Shown here piece by piece: positions 38,951 to 48,844 of a stretch of 64,000 nt of DNA. The translations under genes and the position numbers were made by a program. Origin of the DNA: Peptostreptococcaceae bacterium (lineage in GTDB: Bacteria; Bacillota; Clostridia; Peptostreptococcales; Peptostreptococcaceae); assembly GCA_025210335.1 (NCBI GenBank), contig JAOARY010000019.1:30612-94611 (forward strand), in the 5' to 3' direction. Every line of letters starts with the position of its first letter. The first letter of the stretch is position 1. The notes under the pieces were generated by a model. That model saw only the letters and a list, made by a program, of their open reading frames with translations, was not told the DNA's origin and did no database searches.

Positions 38951-40150
38951 ATGTATAAATTACTTTCGAGTATATTTTATAGTAATAATGATAAATATGA
39001 AGAAATATATTTAAATAGATACAGTAGTGAGTCTACTTATAGATTTGATTTTAGAATAAATAAAAACAATGCTTTTTTGCTTATAAACCATCAAATATTA
39101 CAACTTATAGAAAGAATAATGGAACTAAATTGTGAACTATCACTAAAGATGAACAAACTGCCTGAAATAGCCTTAAATCAGTATGCTAAAAAGTGTTTGG
39201 TTGATGAAGTAAGAATGACAAACGAAATAGAAGGGGTTCATAGTACAAGAAAAGAAATAAATGATATTTTAAAAGATAAGTTAGGAAGCAAAAAAGGAAC
39301 TAGATTATATGGTCTTGTAAAAAAATATGAATTATTAACCAAAGAAGATATAAATTTTGATAAATGTGAAGATATAAGAAATCTATATGATAAATTAGTT
39401 TTACAAGAAATATTAGACGATGATAGTGAAAATGAACCTGATGGCAAAATTTTTAGAAAAGAAAAGGTATATGTTCAAAATCCTTCTGGAAAAATAATTC
39501 ATACTGGAATTTATCCAGAAGAAAAAATTACAACAGATATGTCTAAGGCTTTGGATATTTTAAATAATGATGATTACAATTTTATGATAAGAATAGCTAT
39601 ATTTCATTATATATTTGGATATATACATCCATTTTACGATGGAAATGGTAGGGTTAGTAGATTTATAAGTAGTTATTTATTATCAAAAAAATTACAATAT
39701 TTAGTATCCTATAGATTATCATATACGATAAAACAAAATATAAATTCATATTATAAGAGTTTTAAGCAAACAAATGACGATAAAAATAAAGGTGATTTAA
39801 CAATGTTTGTTATTAAATTTTTTGATGTGTTAGTAAAATCATTGGAAGATTTATGTGAATCGTTAGATGAAAAATACAATAAGCTTAATTATTTTTCTAA
39901 AATAGGAGAAAAACTTTGCAAAGAAGACAATAAAAAATATAAATTAGTATTTATATTAATTCAAAATACTTTGTTTGGTGATAGCGGTATTTCAGTAGAT
40001 GAATTGCATGAAATATCAAAAATAGGTGAATCTAAAATTAGAATGAGCTTAAAAGAGTTGGAAGAATGCAATTTACTGTATATAACCAAAGATGGAAGAA
40101 AAAAATTATATGATATAAATTTGAATAACTTAAGTGAATCAAATAATTAG
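38951..40150 (+). CDS. Fic domain protein (AMP-transferase-like)
   Basis: About 399 residues. The catalytic motif HPFYDGNGR lies near 226-234 and the N-terminal inhibitory motif of class II Fic proteins, TNEIEG (Glu94), near 90-95, so the activity is likely self-inhibited. Fic enzymes transfer AMP or other groups onto target hydroxyls. The C-terminal 70 residues look like a winged helix (VDELHEISKIGESKIRMSL), giving it a means to bind DNA. ATG at 38951 follows AAGGAG; the ATG at 38909 is inside the -10 box and is unlikely. The palindromic operator over its promoter suggests autoregulation. Confidence 0.88.
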   Translation: MYKLLSSIFYSNNDKYEEIYLNRYSSESTYRFDFRINKNNAFLLINHQILQLIERIMELNCELSLKMNKLPEIALNQYAKKCLVDEVRMTNEIEGVHSTRKEINDILKDKLGSKKGTRLYGLVKKYELLTKEDINFDKCEDIRNLYDKLVLQEILDDDSENEPDGKIFRKEKVYVQNPSGKIIHTGIYPEEKITTDMSKALDILNNDDYNFMIRIAIFHYIFGYIHPFYDGNGRVSRFISSYLLSKKLQYLVSYRLSYTIKQNINSYYKSFKQTNDDKNKGDLTMFVIKFFDVLVKSLEDLCESLDEKYNKLNYFSKIGEKLCKEDNKKYKLVFILIQNTLFGDSGISVDELHEISKIGESKIRMSLKELEECNLLYITKDGRKKLYDINLNNLSESNN

Positions 40151-40167
40151 AAAGGAGTTATAATTCC

Positions 40168-41040
40168 ATGCATAATGTGATAGCAAAAGGCATACTATCT
40201 AGTAATAATGGAATGAACATCTATAGAGGCTGTACTCATGGGTGCATATATTGTGATGCTAGAAGTATTTGCTATGGAATGAATCATATCTTTGAAGACA
40301 TAGAGATTAAGGTTAATGCGCCACAATTATTAGAAGAAAAACTTCGAAAAAAGAGAAAAAAGTGTATGATTGGAACGGGTGCAATGAGTGATCCATACAT
40401 TGAATTAGAAGAAAAATTTCAAAATACAAGAAAATGCTTAGAGATAATTGATAAATACGGATTTGGATTAGCGATACAAACAAAATCAAATAGAATACTA
40501 AGAGATTTAGATTTGCTAAAAAGTATAAATAACAAAGCTAAATGCGTTGTGCAGATGACATTAACAACTTATGACGAAGAATTATGTAAAATTATTGAGC
40601 CAAATGTATCTACAACAAAAGAACGCTTTGAGGTACTAAAGATAATGAGGGATAACAAAATCCCTACAGTAGTTTGGTTAACTCCAATTTTGCCTTATAT
40701 TAACGATACAACAAAGAATATAAGGGGAATATTAGATTATTGTATAGAAGCTAAAGTCAAAGGAATTATAGTATTTGGTATGGGTTTAACCTTAAGAGCT
40801 GGAAACAGGGAATATTATTATAAGAATTTAGATAAGCATTTCAAAGGTTTAAAAGAACGATATATAAAGGAATATGGAAATAGTTATGAAGTATTAAGTA
40901 AGAACAATGAGAAATTGATGAAAATTATTAAAGAAACTTGTAATCAAAATAACATTATTTGTGATATGAAAGAAGTATTTAATTATATGAGAACTTTTGA
41001 AGAAAAAAACAATGAAGTTCAAATAAGCTTTGATATATAG
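40168..41040 (+). CDS. SPL-family radical SAM protein
   Basis: 290 residues. The iron-sulfur motif CxxxCxxC is at Cys22, 26 and 29 within YRGCTHGCIYCDARS, followed by IGTGAMSDPYIELEEKF, which matches the spore-photoproduct-lyase-like branch of radical SAM proteins. Despite the name, members of this branch outside sporulating species often have unknown substrates. Starts 17 nt after the Fic gene with AAAGGAG, so the two are probably one operon. Ends in a bidirectional terminator. Confidence 0.85.
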   Translation: MHNVIAKGILSSNNGMNIYRGCTHGCIYCDARSICYGMNHIFEDIEIKVNAPQLLEEKLRKKRKKCMIGTGAMSDPYIELEEKFQNTRKCLEIIDKYGFGLAIQTKSNRILRDLDLLKSINNKAKCVVQMTLTTYDEELCKIIEPNVSTTKERFEVLKIMRDNKIPTVVWLTPILPYINDTTKNIRGILDYCIEAKVKGIIVFGMGLTLRAGNREYYYKNLDKHFKGLKERYIKEYGNSYEVLSKNNEKLMKIIKETCNQNNIICDMKEVFNYMRTFEEKNNEVQISFDI

Positions 41041-41061
41041 AATGGAATTTTAGTTGATTAA

Positions 41062-41101
41062 AAAAATAATAAAGTTTACCACCATAAACTTTATTATTTT
41101 T
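41062..41101. terminator. bidirectional terminator between convergent genes
   Basis: AAAAATAATAAAGTTTA and its complement form a 17-bp perfect stem with a 6-nt loop. Confidence 0.85.
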
Positions 41102-41315
41102 TATCAAGATCAATAATTATTTTTTTACACTCAGTACATCTATAGGATTTTATTTTTGGCGACATGAAATTTGTAGTACTAATTTTTTGACCACCAAACC
41201 CCAGATATTTAAAGAAACTATTAGTAGTATCTTTATCTGAATACCAATTCAAATCTCCTCTTTCACCGTGAATTACACCAGATTCCATCATATTTTTACA
41301 ATAAGGACATTCCAT
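41094..41315 (-). CDS. small zinc-ribbon protein (DUF6487-like)
   Basis: About 73 residues. Two CxxC pairs (ECPYCKNMM at the start, YRCTECKK near the end) make a zinc ribbon around a GERGDLNWY segment, the layout of the DUF6487/PF20097 group. ATG at 41315 has GGAGGT before it. Function unknown. Confidence 0.72.
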   Translation of the reverse strand: MECPYCKNMMESGVIHGERGDLNWYSDKDTTNSFFKYLGFGGQKISTTNFMSPKIKSYRCTECKKIIIDLDKK

Positions 41316-41424
41316 TTTAGGTACCTCCATTTATATATTTAATGAATTATTTTTTATAGTATTTAAAGATATTATACAATAAATAAAATATTATTTTGTA
41401 ACAAAAAATAGAGGTAATTGTAAA

Positions 41425-42015
41425 TTATTTTATAAAGCCCATTAATTTTTTTACTTTATTAGTATTTTCTTTTGATGTAAGCATTTCTAACAATTTAAAT
41501 GCAACAGGAAAAGCGGTTGAAGGATTATATGAAGTTATTATATTTTTATCTACTACAATATCTTTATCTTTAATAACATTCACACCAAACTCTTGTAACT
41601 GCTTTTGGCGAATCTGATTATTTAGATTATAGGTAGTTGCATTACGATTATGTAAGACTCCACTTTTCCCAATTGGAAGAGAACCAACACAGATAGATGC
41701 GATAATTTTACCTTGCCTATCAAACTTTCTTATGACATCCAAAAAGACTTCACTATAAGCATCCTCATAAAAACCTGCTTCTTCAAATCCTCCTGGAATA
41801 GCCACAGCATCAAATTCATCAACATTAAGATCTTCAATATGAATCTCTGGAATAACAGTAAAATTCCATGTGCATTTGAGTTGATTTCTTGTACCAACTG
41901 TAAATAATTTTGTACTACCATCTCCCTCTAATTCATTCCATCCAATAACATCAGTAAAGACACTAGCTTCAACAGCTTCAAAACCATTAGCTAATAACAA
42001 ACATATTTTTTTCAT
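41425..42015 (-). CDS. DJ-1/PfpI family protein
   Basis: 196 residues of a flavodoxin-like DJ-1 fold: ANGFEAVEASVFTDVI near the N-terminus with the conserved Glu, AIPGGFEEAGF in the centre and the nucleophile-elbow cysteine in IASICVGSLPIGKSG. Family members act as glyoxalases, chaperones, amidases or isocyanide hydratases; which applies is not clear. Divergent from the LysR gene at 42159 with a shared control region of about 140 bp, so it is the likely target of that regulator. Confidence 0.88.
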   Translation of the reverse strand: MKKICLLLANGFEAVEASVFTDVIGWNELEGDGSTKLFTVGTRNQLKCTWNFTVIPEIHIEDLNVDEFDAVAIPGGFEEAGFYEDAYSEVFLDVIRKFDRQGKIIASICVGSLPIGKSGVLHNRNATTYNLNNQIRQKQLQEFGVNVIKDKDIVVDKNIITSYNPSTAFPVAFKLLEMLTSKENTNKVKKLMGFIK

Positions 42016-42158
42016 AGAAATTCTCCTTTCAAATAGAGTATTTACAGGTTTTTCAATTCATAATAAAATTATAACATCAGCAAATAATTCGGTAAAATCG
42101 AAATAAAAAATGATTAAATCCGTAAAAACCGATAATAAATACAAGGGAGGGTTTGGAT

Positions 42159-43040
42159 TTGGAGATTAGACAGTTAAAAACATTTAAAAAAGTAGCAGAA
42201 CTAAGGAGTTTTTCAAAGGCTTCAAAAGAATTAAACTATGGGCAATCTACAGTTACAGATCATATTAAATTACTAGAAAATGAAATAGGTGCTCCTTTAT
42301 TTAATAGATTAGGAAAAACTATTACAATAACTAGTGTAGGAGAAGAATTATATGAATATGTGATTGAATTATTAGAAACTCACAACAAAATCAAAAATAT
42401 ATCAGCTAATAATAAAATGCTAAATGGACAGATTAAAATAGGTGCGTCAGAATCTATAATAGTATATAGATTACAAAATATTTTATTTAAATTCAAAGAA
42501 TTATATCCAAATGTAAATATCAGTCTTATAAGTGATAATTGTTCAAAACTCAAAGAAAAACTATATAGCGGAGAGGTGGATTTGATTATAACCCTTGAAC
42601 CAAAGATAAATAGTAGGGATCTGATTACTACTGTTATTAATAGTCAAGAACTTGTATTTATAAGTAATATAGAAAAAAACATAGATAATATACATGAAAA
42701 TAATAAAGAACAAATAGAAAATGAATGTATTATTTTTACAGATAGAGATTGTGCAATAAGAGCCTATTTAAAAAATTATTTATACAATAAAGATATAAAT
42801 ATAAAAAATAGCTTAGAGTTTTCTAGTATGGAAGCTATAAAACAATGTGTTGTAAGCAATCTTGGAATAAGCTTGTTACCAAAAATTTGTGTGGAGACTT
42901 TAATTACAGATAAAAAAATAAAAATAATAGATACAGATGAAGAAATAAAGTTTTTAGTTCAATTAAGCTATCATAAAAATAAATGGATATCACCTATAAT
43001 TGAAAGCTTTATAAATATATTAATTGAGCAAATAATTTAA
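42159..43040 (+). CDS. LysR-family transcriptional regulator
   Basis: About 293 residues: N-terminal winged helix (EIRQLKTFKKVAELRSFSKA) and C-terminal inducer-binding domain. It is similar to the LysR protein at 50993-51880, so they look like paralogues of the CysL/YwfK type. The TTG at 42159 gives the usual MEIRQLKTF opening and lies seven bases behind GGGAGGG; the TTG at 42153 is too close. Divergent from the DJ-1 gene, which it probably regulates. Confidence 0.92.
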   Translation: MEIRQLKTFKKVAELRSFSKASKELNYGQSTVTDHIKLLENEIGAPLFNRLGKTITITSVGEELYEYVIELLETHNKIKNISANNKMLNGQIKIGASESIIVYRLQNILFKFKELYPNVNISLISDNCSKLKEKLYSGEVDLIITLEPKINSRDLITTVINSQELVFISNIEKNIDNIHENNKEQIENECIIFTDRDCAIRAYLKNYLYNKDINIKNSLEFSSMEAIKQCVVSNLGISLLPKICVETLITDKKIKIIDTDEEIKFLVQLSYHKNKWISPIIESFINILIEQII

Positions 43041-43193
43041 GTGAAATTAAATAAAAAAATAATATGATTTTGAAACTTTGTATTGAAAGTATTTATAATA
43101 TATTAGAAATACGCTTAATACAATGTAAACTATTAAACGATGACAAAAATTTAAGATAGAAAAAAACTATCAAAACAATTGGAGGAATTATTT

Positions 43194-44591
43194 ATGAAAA
43201 AGAATATAAGTTTAATAGTTTCAATATTATTTATAATTAGCAGTAGTTTTAGTTTTGCTAATGTAGATTTACCAGGTAAGTATGATTTAAGAGAATTAAA
43301 TAGAGTCACAAAAGCAAAACATCAAGGAAACAATGGTTCGTGTTGGGCGTTTGCTTCTATAGCAGCATTAGAATCAACTTTACTTAATTTAGATGGACAG
43401 GAATATGATTTTTCGGAAAATAATTTGGATATGAATCATGGATTTGATTTAGCACCTAGAACTGGTGGACTTAGAAACTTTACAACTGCTTATATGACTA
43501 GATGGGATGGCCCAATATTAGATATAGATGATCCTTATGACAAAGATTTGAATGCGCAAGATGTGAGATATGCTAATAAGATAACTGATGCAGATGTCAA
43601 AAAGCATGTTCAAGATATTATGTTTTTAGAAGACAAGGAATATTATTATACAAATGATTTAATAGATTTGAATGATACAAAAAACGCCATAATGGAATAC
43701 GGTGGTGTTGTAAGTGGAATGCATATAGCAAAATGTGAAAAAGGAAGCCCTACTTACAAAAATGATGAAGTCTACAACCAAGATACATATTCTTATTTTA
43801 GCAATGATTATTCAAACAAAGTTAATCACGATATAGTTATAATTGGTTGGGACGATTCGTATTCGGTAGATAATTTTAATCAAAAGCCTAATTCTAATGG
43901 AGCTTGGATTTGTGAAAATAACTGGGGTGAAGAGTTTGGAGAAGCTGGTTATTTTTATATATCTTATGAATCAGCAGGACTTTTAACGAATCAATATGTG
44001 TTTACAAATATTGAAGATGTAGATAATTACGATAATATATATCAATATGATTATTTAGGAAATACAAAATCAACAAGAAGTGATTTTTGGATGAATTCTG
44101 ATTTTGATAACAAAGATGTATATTTTAATGTATTTGATGCAAATGAAGAAAGCGAAATGTTAAAGGCATTAGGTTTTTATACTTTAGGAAAGAATGCAAA
44201 ATATGAATTATACTTCATATCTGATTTTGAAAACTTTAAATCGAGAATAAATAATGATGGAGAGTATTTTGAAGATATTATCAATGAGTTTAAAATAGAA
44301 GATGGAGAAATTGAAAATGCAGGATTCCATACTATTAGTGTAAATGGAGATTATATTATTGATCCAAATAAGAAATTTGGCGTAGGATTATATGTTGATG
44401 TAGAAGCTAGCGATGAAGATTTTTGTTTTGAAAAAAGTAATATGCAGGTGTACTCAAGTAAGGCAAAAGTAAATAAGGGAGAAACTTATTATTATGATCC
44501 AGATTGTTATGAAATAACAGATGCAAACATGGGTTATCAAGGTTTTGGAAATCTTTGTTTAAAGGCTTATACAGATATATTGGTTAAATAA
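43194..44591 (+). CDS. secreted papain-like (C1) cysteine protease with lectin-like C-terminal domain
   Basis: About 465 residues with a signal peptide (cleavage near residue 22). The catalytic elements of C1 peptidases are complete: oxyanion Gln44, nucleophile Cys50 in QGNNGSCWAFAS, His212 in VNHDIVIIGWDD and Asn242 in ENNWGEEFG. From about residue 285 the C-terminal half resembles the lectin-like domain often linked to clostridial and archaeal surface C1 peptidases. No long propeptide is present. ATG at 43194 follows GGAGGA. It is 30 nt before the HExxH lipoprotein gene, so the two may act together on external proteins. Confidence 0.88.
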   Translation: MKKNISLIVSILFIISSSFSFANVDLPGKYDLRELNRVTKAKHQGNNGSCWAFASIAALESTLLNLDGQEYDFSENNLDMNHGFDLAPRTGGLRNFTTAYMTRWDGPILDIDDPYDKDLNAQDVRYANKITDADVKKHVQDIMFLEDKEYYYTNDLIDLNDTKNAIMEYGGVVSGMHIAKCEKGSPTYKNDEVYNQDTYSYFSNDYSNKVNHDIVIIGWDDSYSVDNFNQKPNSNGAWICENNWGEEFGEAGYFYISYESAGLLTNQYVFTNIEDVDNYDNIYQYDYLGNTKSTRSDFWMNSDFDNKDVYFNVFDANEESEMLKALGFYTLGKNAKYELYFISDFENFKSRINNDGEYFEDIINEFKIEDGEIENAGFHTISVNGDYIIDPNKKFGVGLYVDVEASDEDFCFEKSNMQVYSSKAKVNKGETYYYDPDCYEITDANMGYQGFGNLCLKAYTDILVK

Positions 44592-44621
44592 AACGAAAAA
44601 ATTTAAAAGGGGTAAATTTTG

Positions 44622-45776
44622 ATGTTCAAAAAAATTTTAGTTTTATTGATATGTTTTTTATCTATATTTTCAATTTCTTGTGCTGATTTTAAAGCAAGAG
44701 ATAAGATAAATTTAGATCAACAACTGATATACAAATATGAAGATAAAGATATAAATTACAAGATAATTAATAATGAAATGGTAGATACATATCTTATAGC
44801 GACTGCTTTATATATGGATTTTAAGAGTGATACAGTACTTTTAAATACTGATGAACATTTAATATACAAAAATGCAAAAGAGTTTTTCACACCATTCAAA
44901 AATCATGAATTTCTAAAGAATTTTGATAAATACATATACAATAAAGATATAAATGGTGATGTTATTGGAGTGATTTTAAGCTATAGTAATGACAATAACT
45001 TAGAAAAATTACATGATGTAGACTCAAAATATAGAAATGGAATATTTAAAGACCAAAGGGAAATAGATTTATTCATAGAGGGACTAAAATCTTTTTATGA
45101 AGACACAAATGCTAAGAAATATTTTGAAGATAATAATGAACTACTATTAACTGCAAATGCTTATATAAATGACAATATTAAAAATACTAAAGTCATCAAA
45201 CTTATAAAAACTATGGAAGAATATTTAAATACAAAAGATAAATACTATAAGGATAAAAAAATCGAATATGAAGTAGTATTAACCTTATATAGACCATCCA
45301 TGGCCAGTTTTTATTCATATTCAACTAAAGATACAAATAAAATCATAAATTTTGGTTCAGTTAATGATTTTACAAGAAATCCATATAAATTTGATATTAA
45401 TTATATGGTTGAAAATACAATACATGAATATCTTCATTCTTATATAAACAAACCTGTATATGATATAACAATTAAGAATTATGTAAATGATGATATTAGA
45501 AATATGGATTTAACAACTAATAATATGTACAAAAATATGCCTATATATAGACAACTTGATGAATACTTAGTTAGAGCGATTGAAGGAAGAATATATACTA
45601 AAGTTTTTGATAAAGAGTATACTTTTAATAGGATATTAGATAAAGAGATAAAATATGGTGGATTTGATAGTTTGGAATATGTTTATAATTATTTATTGAA
45701 TTATGAAAATAAAGATGAATTTAAAGATATTGATGATTTTTTGCCACAAATAATTGATATACTCATTAAAAAATAA
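44622..45776 (+). CDS. lipoprotein with HExxH metalloprotease motif (DUF4932-like)
   Basis: About 384 residues. Signal sequence ends in a lipobox (SISC, Cys near 19), so the protein is lipid-anchored. HEYLHS near 268-273 is a zinc-protease motif in a helix (VENTIHEYLHSYI), with a downstream conserved DEYLVRAIEGRIY helix that could supply the third ligand, as in DUF4932-type putative peptidases. Substrate unknown. Cotranscribed with the C1 peptidase. The TTG immediately before the ATG is not needed as a start. Confidence 0.7.
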   Translation: MFKKILVLLICFLSIFSISCADFKARDKINLDQQLIYKYEDKDINYKIINNEMVDTYLIATALYMDFKSDTVLLNTDEHLIYKNAKEFFTPFKNHEFLKNFDKYIYNKDINGDVIGVILSYSNDNNLEKLHDVDSKYRNGIFKDQREIDLFIEGLKSFYEDTNAKKYFEDNNELLLTANAYINDNIKNTKVIKLIKTMEEYLNTKDKYYKDKKIEYEVVLTLYRPSMASFYSYSTKDTNKIINFGSVNDFTRNPYKFDINYMVENTIHEYLHSYINKPVYDITIKNYVNDDIRNMDLTTNNMYKNMPIYRQLDEYLVRAIEGRIYTKVFDKEYTFNRILDKEIKYGGFDSLEYVYNYLLNYENKDEFKDIDDFLPQIIDILIKK

Positions 45777-45849
45777 GAAGGTTAGAATGGTAGTTTGATT
45801 ATGCGTTTAAAAATAAAAGTATTAAAAAAGAAATATATAGGAGGGGTAT

Positions 45850-46548
45850 ATGTTTTTTGATTGTCTAAATCATTATAAGCAAAATTGTGGAATATATAAT
45901 AGAGTTTTTAAACATATGAAACTAATATACAGTCTTTTTAGGTGGGTGCCTATAATAATTATATTGGAATTAGTAGTTGTATCTATTTATTTTAATATTT
46001 TTGTAGCATTATTTTTAGGTGGAGGGATAGGTATTTTATTAGCATACATCTTTAATAAAAAAGCAAAACAATTACTAAAAAAAATATATAATATAAATAT
46101 AGAAGAGGGATTTTGGAATACAAATGAGGTATGCAAGAGATTTTTTGAATTAGATATAATGACAATGAAAGAATATATAGATAATAGAGGTTTGTCTGAT
46201 TATAAAATAAAAAAATTACTAAAAAAAATTGAAGTAGAAATTCCAAAAAATAAACCGAAGTTCCCTATAATACCATCTTTTATAGCCGCACTTTTTGTAG
46301 CATTATGGAATAGCCATTTACAATGGATATTTTCAAGTGGTCAAATAAAAAATTTAAATGATAGCTTTATTATATTTGTATTATATTTATTAGCTATAAT
46401 ATTGATTTTTATTATTGTCACTTTGGGTAAGTCCTTTATTAGAATTATTTTAGAAGTATTCTATATAGAAAGATATTCGAAGATAAGAAATTTATATGAA
46501 ATAATAGATATCATAGTAGATGATATAGTAGATTCGCAAAATGTATAA
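45850..46548 (+). CDS. integral membrane protein, unknown
   Basis: 232 residues. Two membrane segments near 37-70, a cytoplasmic helical region of about 90 residues (KNIEEGFWNTNEVCKRFFE and similar), then two segments near 140-158 and 176-200. GGAGGGG ribosome binding site. No family recognised; it ends before a strong terminator. Confidence 0.55.
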   Translation: MFFDCLNHYKQNCGIYNRVFKHMKLIYSLFRWVPIIIILELVVVSIYFNIFVALFLGGGIGILLAYIFNKKAKQLLKKIYNINIEEGFWNTNEVCKRFFELDIMTMKEYIDNRGLSDYKIKKLLKKIEVEIPKNKPKFPIIPSFIAALFVALWNSHLQWIFSSGQIKNLNDSFIIFVLYLLAIILIFIIVTLGKSFIRIILEVFYIERYSKIRNLYEIIDIIVDDIVDSQNV

Positions 46549-46592
46549 TTAAATTGCTGTAGCAATATTATAAATAAATTATAAAAACAAAA

Positions 46593-46640
46593 AAACAGAT
46601 ATTGATTATAATTTGTAGGATTAATCAACGTCTGTTTTTT
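46593..46640. terminator. terminator between convergent genes
   Basis: AAACAGA/TCTGTTT outer and TTGATTA/TAATCAA inner stems (46593-46608/46622-46637) followed by a T run on the plus strand. Confidence 0.78.
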
Positions 46641-46657
46641 ATTTTTATAAGTTTTTT

Positions 46658-47263
46658 TTATTTTTTATAGTCAGATAAAATTTTATGTTGAGACGGATCT
46701 GGATGTTTTGAGTTATATACATCTATAGTTTTTTGAAGTCCGTCTTTAGACATAAATGGAATAAGTGGTTCAATATAACCCCAATTACCTGTGTTGTTCA
46801 TAATATCCAATGCTTGACTATCAGCATCTTCTGTTGATATATCAGATGGGATAGATTTATAATAAGTATTATTACAATAATTATTCGTGTTGTGATTATT
46901 GTGGTAATTATTATAGTTGTTCATATTTTGATAATTATTATGATGATTCATAGTAAGACTTATTTTATTTTCTTTATGATCAATATCTACATTAAACTGC
47001 ATATATTCTAAGATTTCATTCATAGGAATGTACAGGAGTGAATCTTTTGAATCAGCTTTTTTTATTGAAACCAAAGGATTTTTTAGAGGAATTTCTTTAT
47101 TGTAAAAATAAACCTTAGAATTATTAATAGTTGTGGATTCAATTTGTGATAATGCGTAAGAATCCAGATCCTTATTTTCATTTGGGTAGTTTACAATAAT
47201 TACAGTAAATATAGCCCCAAGTAAGAATCCAAAAAACAAACTTTTAATTTGAACTTTTTTCAT
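46658..47263 (-). CDS. membrane-anchored protein with Asn/His/Tyr-rich linker
   Basis: 201 residues. One N-terminal membrane segment (about 9-26); residues 40-100 resemble a copper-amine-oxidase N-like repeat (VYFYNKEIPLKNPLVSI, YIPMNEILEYMQFNV). Then a low-complexity stretch of about 35 residues dominated by Asn, His and Tyr (positions about 105-140), followed by a helical end. The His-rich part could bind metal. Function unknown. Confidence 0.6.
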   Translation of the reverse strand: MKKVQIKSLFFGFLLGAIFTVIIVNYPNENKDLDSYALSQIESTTINNSKVYFYNKEIPLKNPLVSIKKADSKDSLLYIPMNEILEYMQFNVDIDHKENKISLTMNHHNNYQNMNNYNNYHNNHNTNNYCNNTYYKSIPSDISTEDADSQALDIMNNTGNWGYIEPLIPFMSKDGLQKTIDVYNSKHPDPSQHKILSDYKK

Positions 47264-47568
47264 TTTGTTACCTCCAATATATTTTTATGAATAAATTATA
47301 TTAAATACGAAATAATAAGTCAAATTTAAAATTTTTTGGCAATTTTTGATTATATAATAGTTATAACTGATTTAAAAAATAATAAAAAAACTACATATGA
47401 AGGAATATCATATGTGATAGATGATATAATTATTTTATATAAATAATATATTAAAAAAACTTTAGTGATTTTAATATATAAGTGAGGTGTTTGATGCGCA
47501 GGGGTATTTAGTTTGAATTTAGATAATATATTCTAAAAAATAACTAAAACGGAGGATTGGAAAATAAA
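47264..47568. other. intergenic region before the acetyltransferase gene
   Basis: About 300 bp between divergent genes. It contains the perfect inverted repeat ACATATGA/TCATATGT (47393-47400/47408-47415), a plausible operator for the AraC or acetyltransferase genes. No ORF or RNA was recognised. Confidence 0.4.
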
Positions 47569-48003
47569 ATGATAAAAATATTAGAAAATGAAAAAGAAAT
47601 AAATGAAATAATGACAATTTGGAAAGAAACAAACATAAAGGCACATGATTTTATAGATCAAAAATATTGGCTGAAGAATTATAATCTTGTTAAAGAAGAA
47701 TATATACCCATAGCAAAAACATATATTTATATAGAAAAAGATTATATAAAGGGTTTTATAAGTATTATTGAGGATTCATTTATTGGTGGATTATTTGTGT
47801 CTATAGATGAACAAGGAAAAGGTATTGGAAAAAAACTTATTAATCATGCAAAATCAAATCATAAAAAACTTAAATTAGCTGTATATAAGAAAAATAATAG
47901 GGCAGTTAAGTTTTACGAAAAAATGGGATTTGTTATAGAGTTAGAGCAGTTAAATACTGATACAAAAGAAGCTGAATATATTATGAGTTTCTTTAAAAGT
48001 TAA
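47569..48003 (+). CDS. GNAT family N-acetyltransferase (YjaB-like)
   Basis: About 144 residues of GNAT fold. Motif A is ISIDEQGKGIGKKLINHAK and the C-terminal motif is NRAVKFYEKMGF. The WKETNIKAHDFI opening resembles Escherichia coli YjaB. It should transfer acetyl from acetyl-CoA to a small amine or antibiotic. ATG at 47569 is 12 nt from GGAGGA; the TTG at 47557 is too close. The AraC gene follows 34 nt later. Confidence 0.8.
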   Translation: MIKILENEKEINEIMTIWKETNIKAHDFIDQKYWLKNYNLVKEEYIPIAKTYIYIEKDYIKGFISIIEDSFIGGLFVSIDEQGKGIGKKLINHAKSNHKKLKLAVYKKNNRAVKFYEKMGFVIELEQLNTDTKEAEYIMSFFKS

Positions 48004-48037
48004 ATTTTATTTAGAAATTTTAGGAAAGGTGATATTT

Positions 48038-48748
48038 ATGAATGGAAATTTATTATGTGAAATAAGGTCATATTCTGAAAATGCATATGAACATAATCAT
48101 TTATATAGTCAACTTATATTACCTCTTGAAGGAAAATTAAATATAAAAACTAATGATTATAAAATTAAATTAGATGATGAACATTTATTTTATTTGCCAC
48201 CAAAATCAAATCATATATATCACGCAAACAGTATGAATAAATTTTTAGTTGTAGATATTCCAAATGACATAAGTTCTTTTTTAGCAAATAATATATTAAA
48301 AAATGAACAACATCAAATAATTGATGATAGGTGGAAATCCATAAGAAGTCTTCTTCTAAATGAGGCCAAAACTGCAAATACAAATAGTTTAAATCATTTA
48401 ATTAACTATGCTTGTAGTTTTTTACTAGAAGAAACAAAACCTAAGTCAGTTGAATATATTCATAATAATTTTCATAAAAAAATAAGTATCAAGGAATTAG
48501 CTATTATAGAGAACTTTAATGAAAATCATTATATCGAATGGTTTAATAAAAAAATAGGTATGACCCCCAATATATATATTCAAAAGTTGAGATTAAAAAA
48601 GGCAAAAGAATATCTTTTACAGACTGATTTTTCTTTGCTTATGATAGCACAATTAATTGGGTACAAACAGCAATCATCATTAACAAGATTATTTAAAAAT
48701 CACAATGAAATAGCACCAAATTTATATAGAAAGATGTTCCGTAAATAA
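48038..48748 (+). CDS. AraC-family transcriptional regulator
   Basis: About 236 residues: N-terminal cupin-like ligand-binding part (about 1-95, with SQLILPLEGKLNIKTND and DDEHLFYLPPKSNH) and C-terminal pair of helix-turn-helix motifs (VEYIHNNFHKKISIKELAI, NPNIYIQKLRLKKAKEYL). ATG at 48038 behind AAAGGTGA. Probably regulates the neighbouring acetyltransferase or EamA gene. Confidence 0.88.
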   Translation: MNGNLLCEIRSYSENAYEHNHLYSQLILPLEGKLNIKTNDYKIKLDDEHLFYLPPKSNHIYHANSMNKFLVVDIPNDISSFLANNILKNEQHQIIDDRWKSIRSLLLNEAKTANTNSLNHLINYACSFLLEETKPKSVEYIHNNFHKKISIKELAIIENFNENHYIEWFNKKIGMTPNIYIQKLRLKKAKEYLLQTDFSLLMIAQLIGYKQQSSLTRLFKNHNEIAPNLYRKMFRK

Positions 48749-48844
48749 GTAAAAAATAACTGAATATAAGAAAAGAAGTTTAAATATATATATTCTATAA
48801 TTAATTATAATCTAAATTAAAAGATGGATATTAGGAGGATATAT

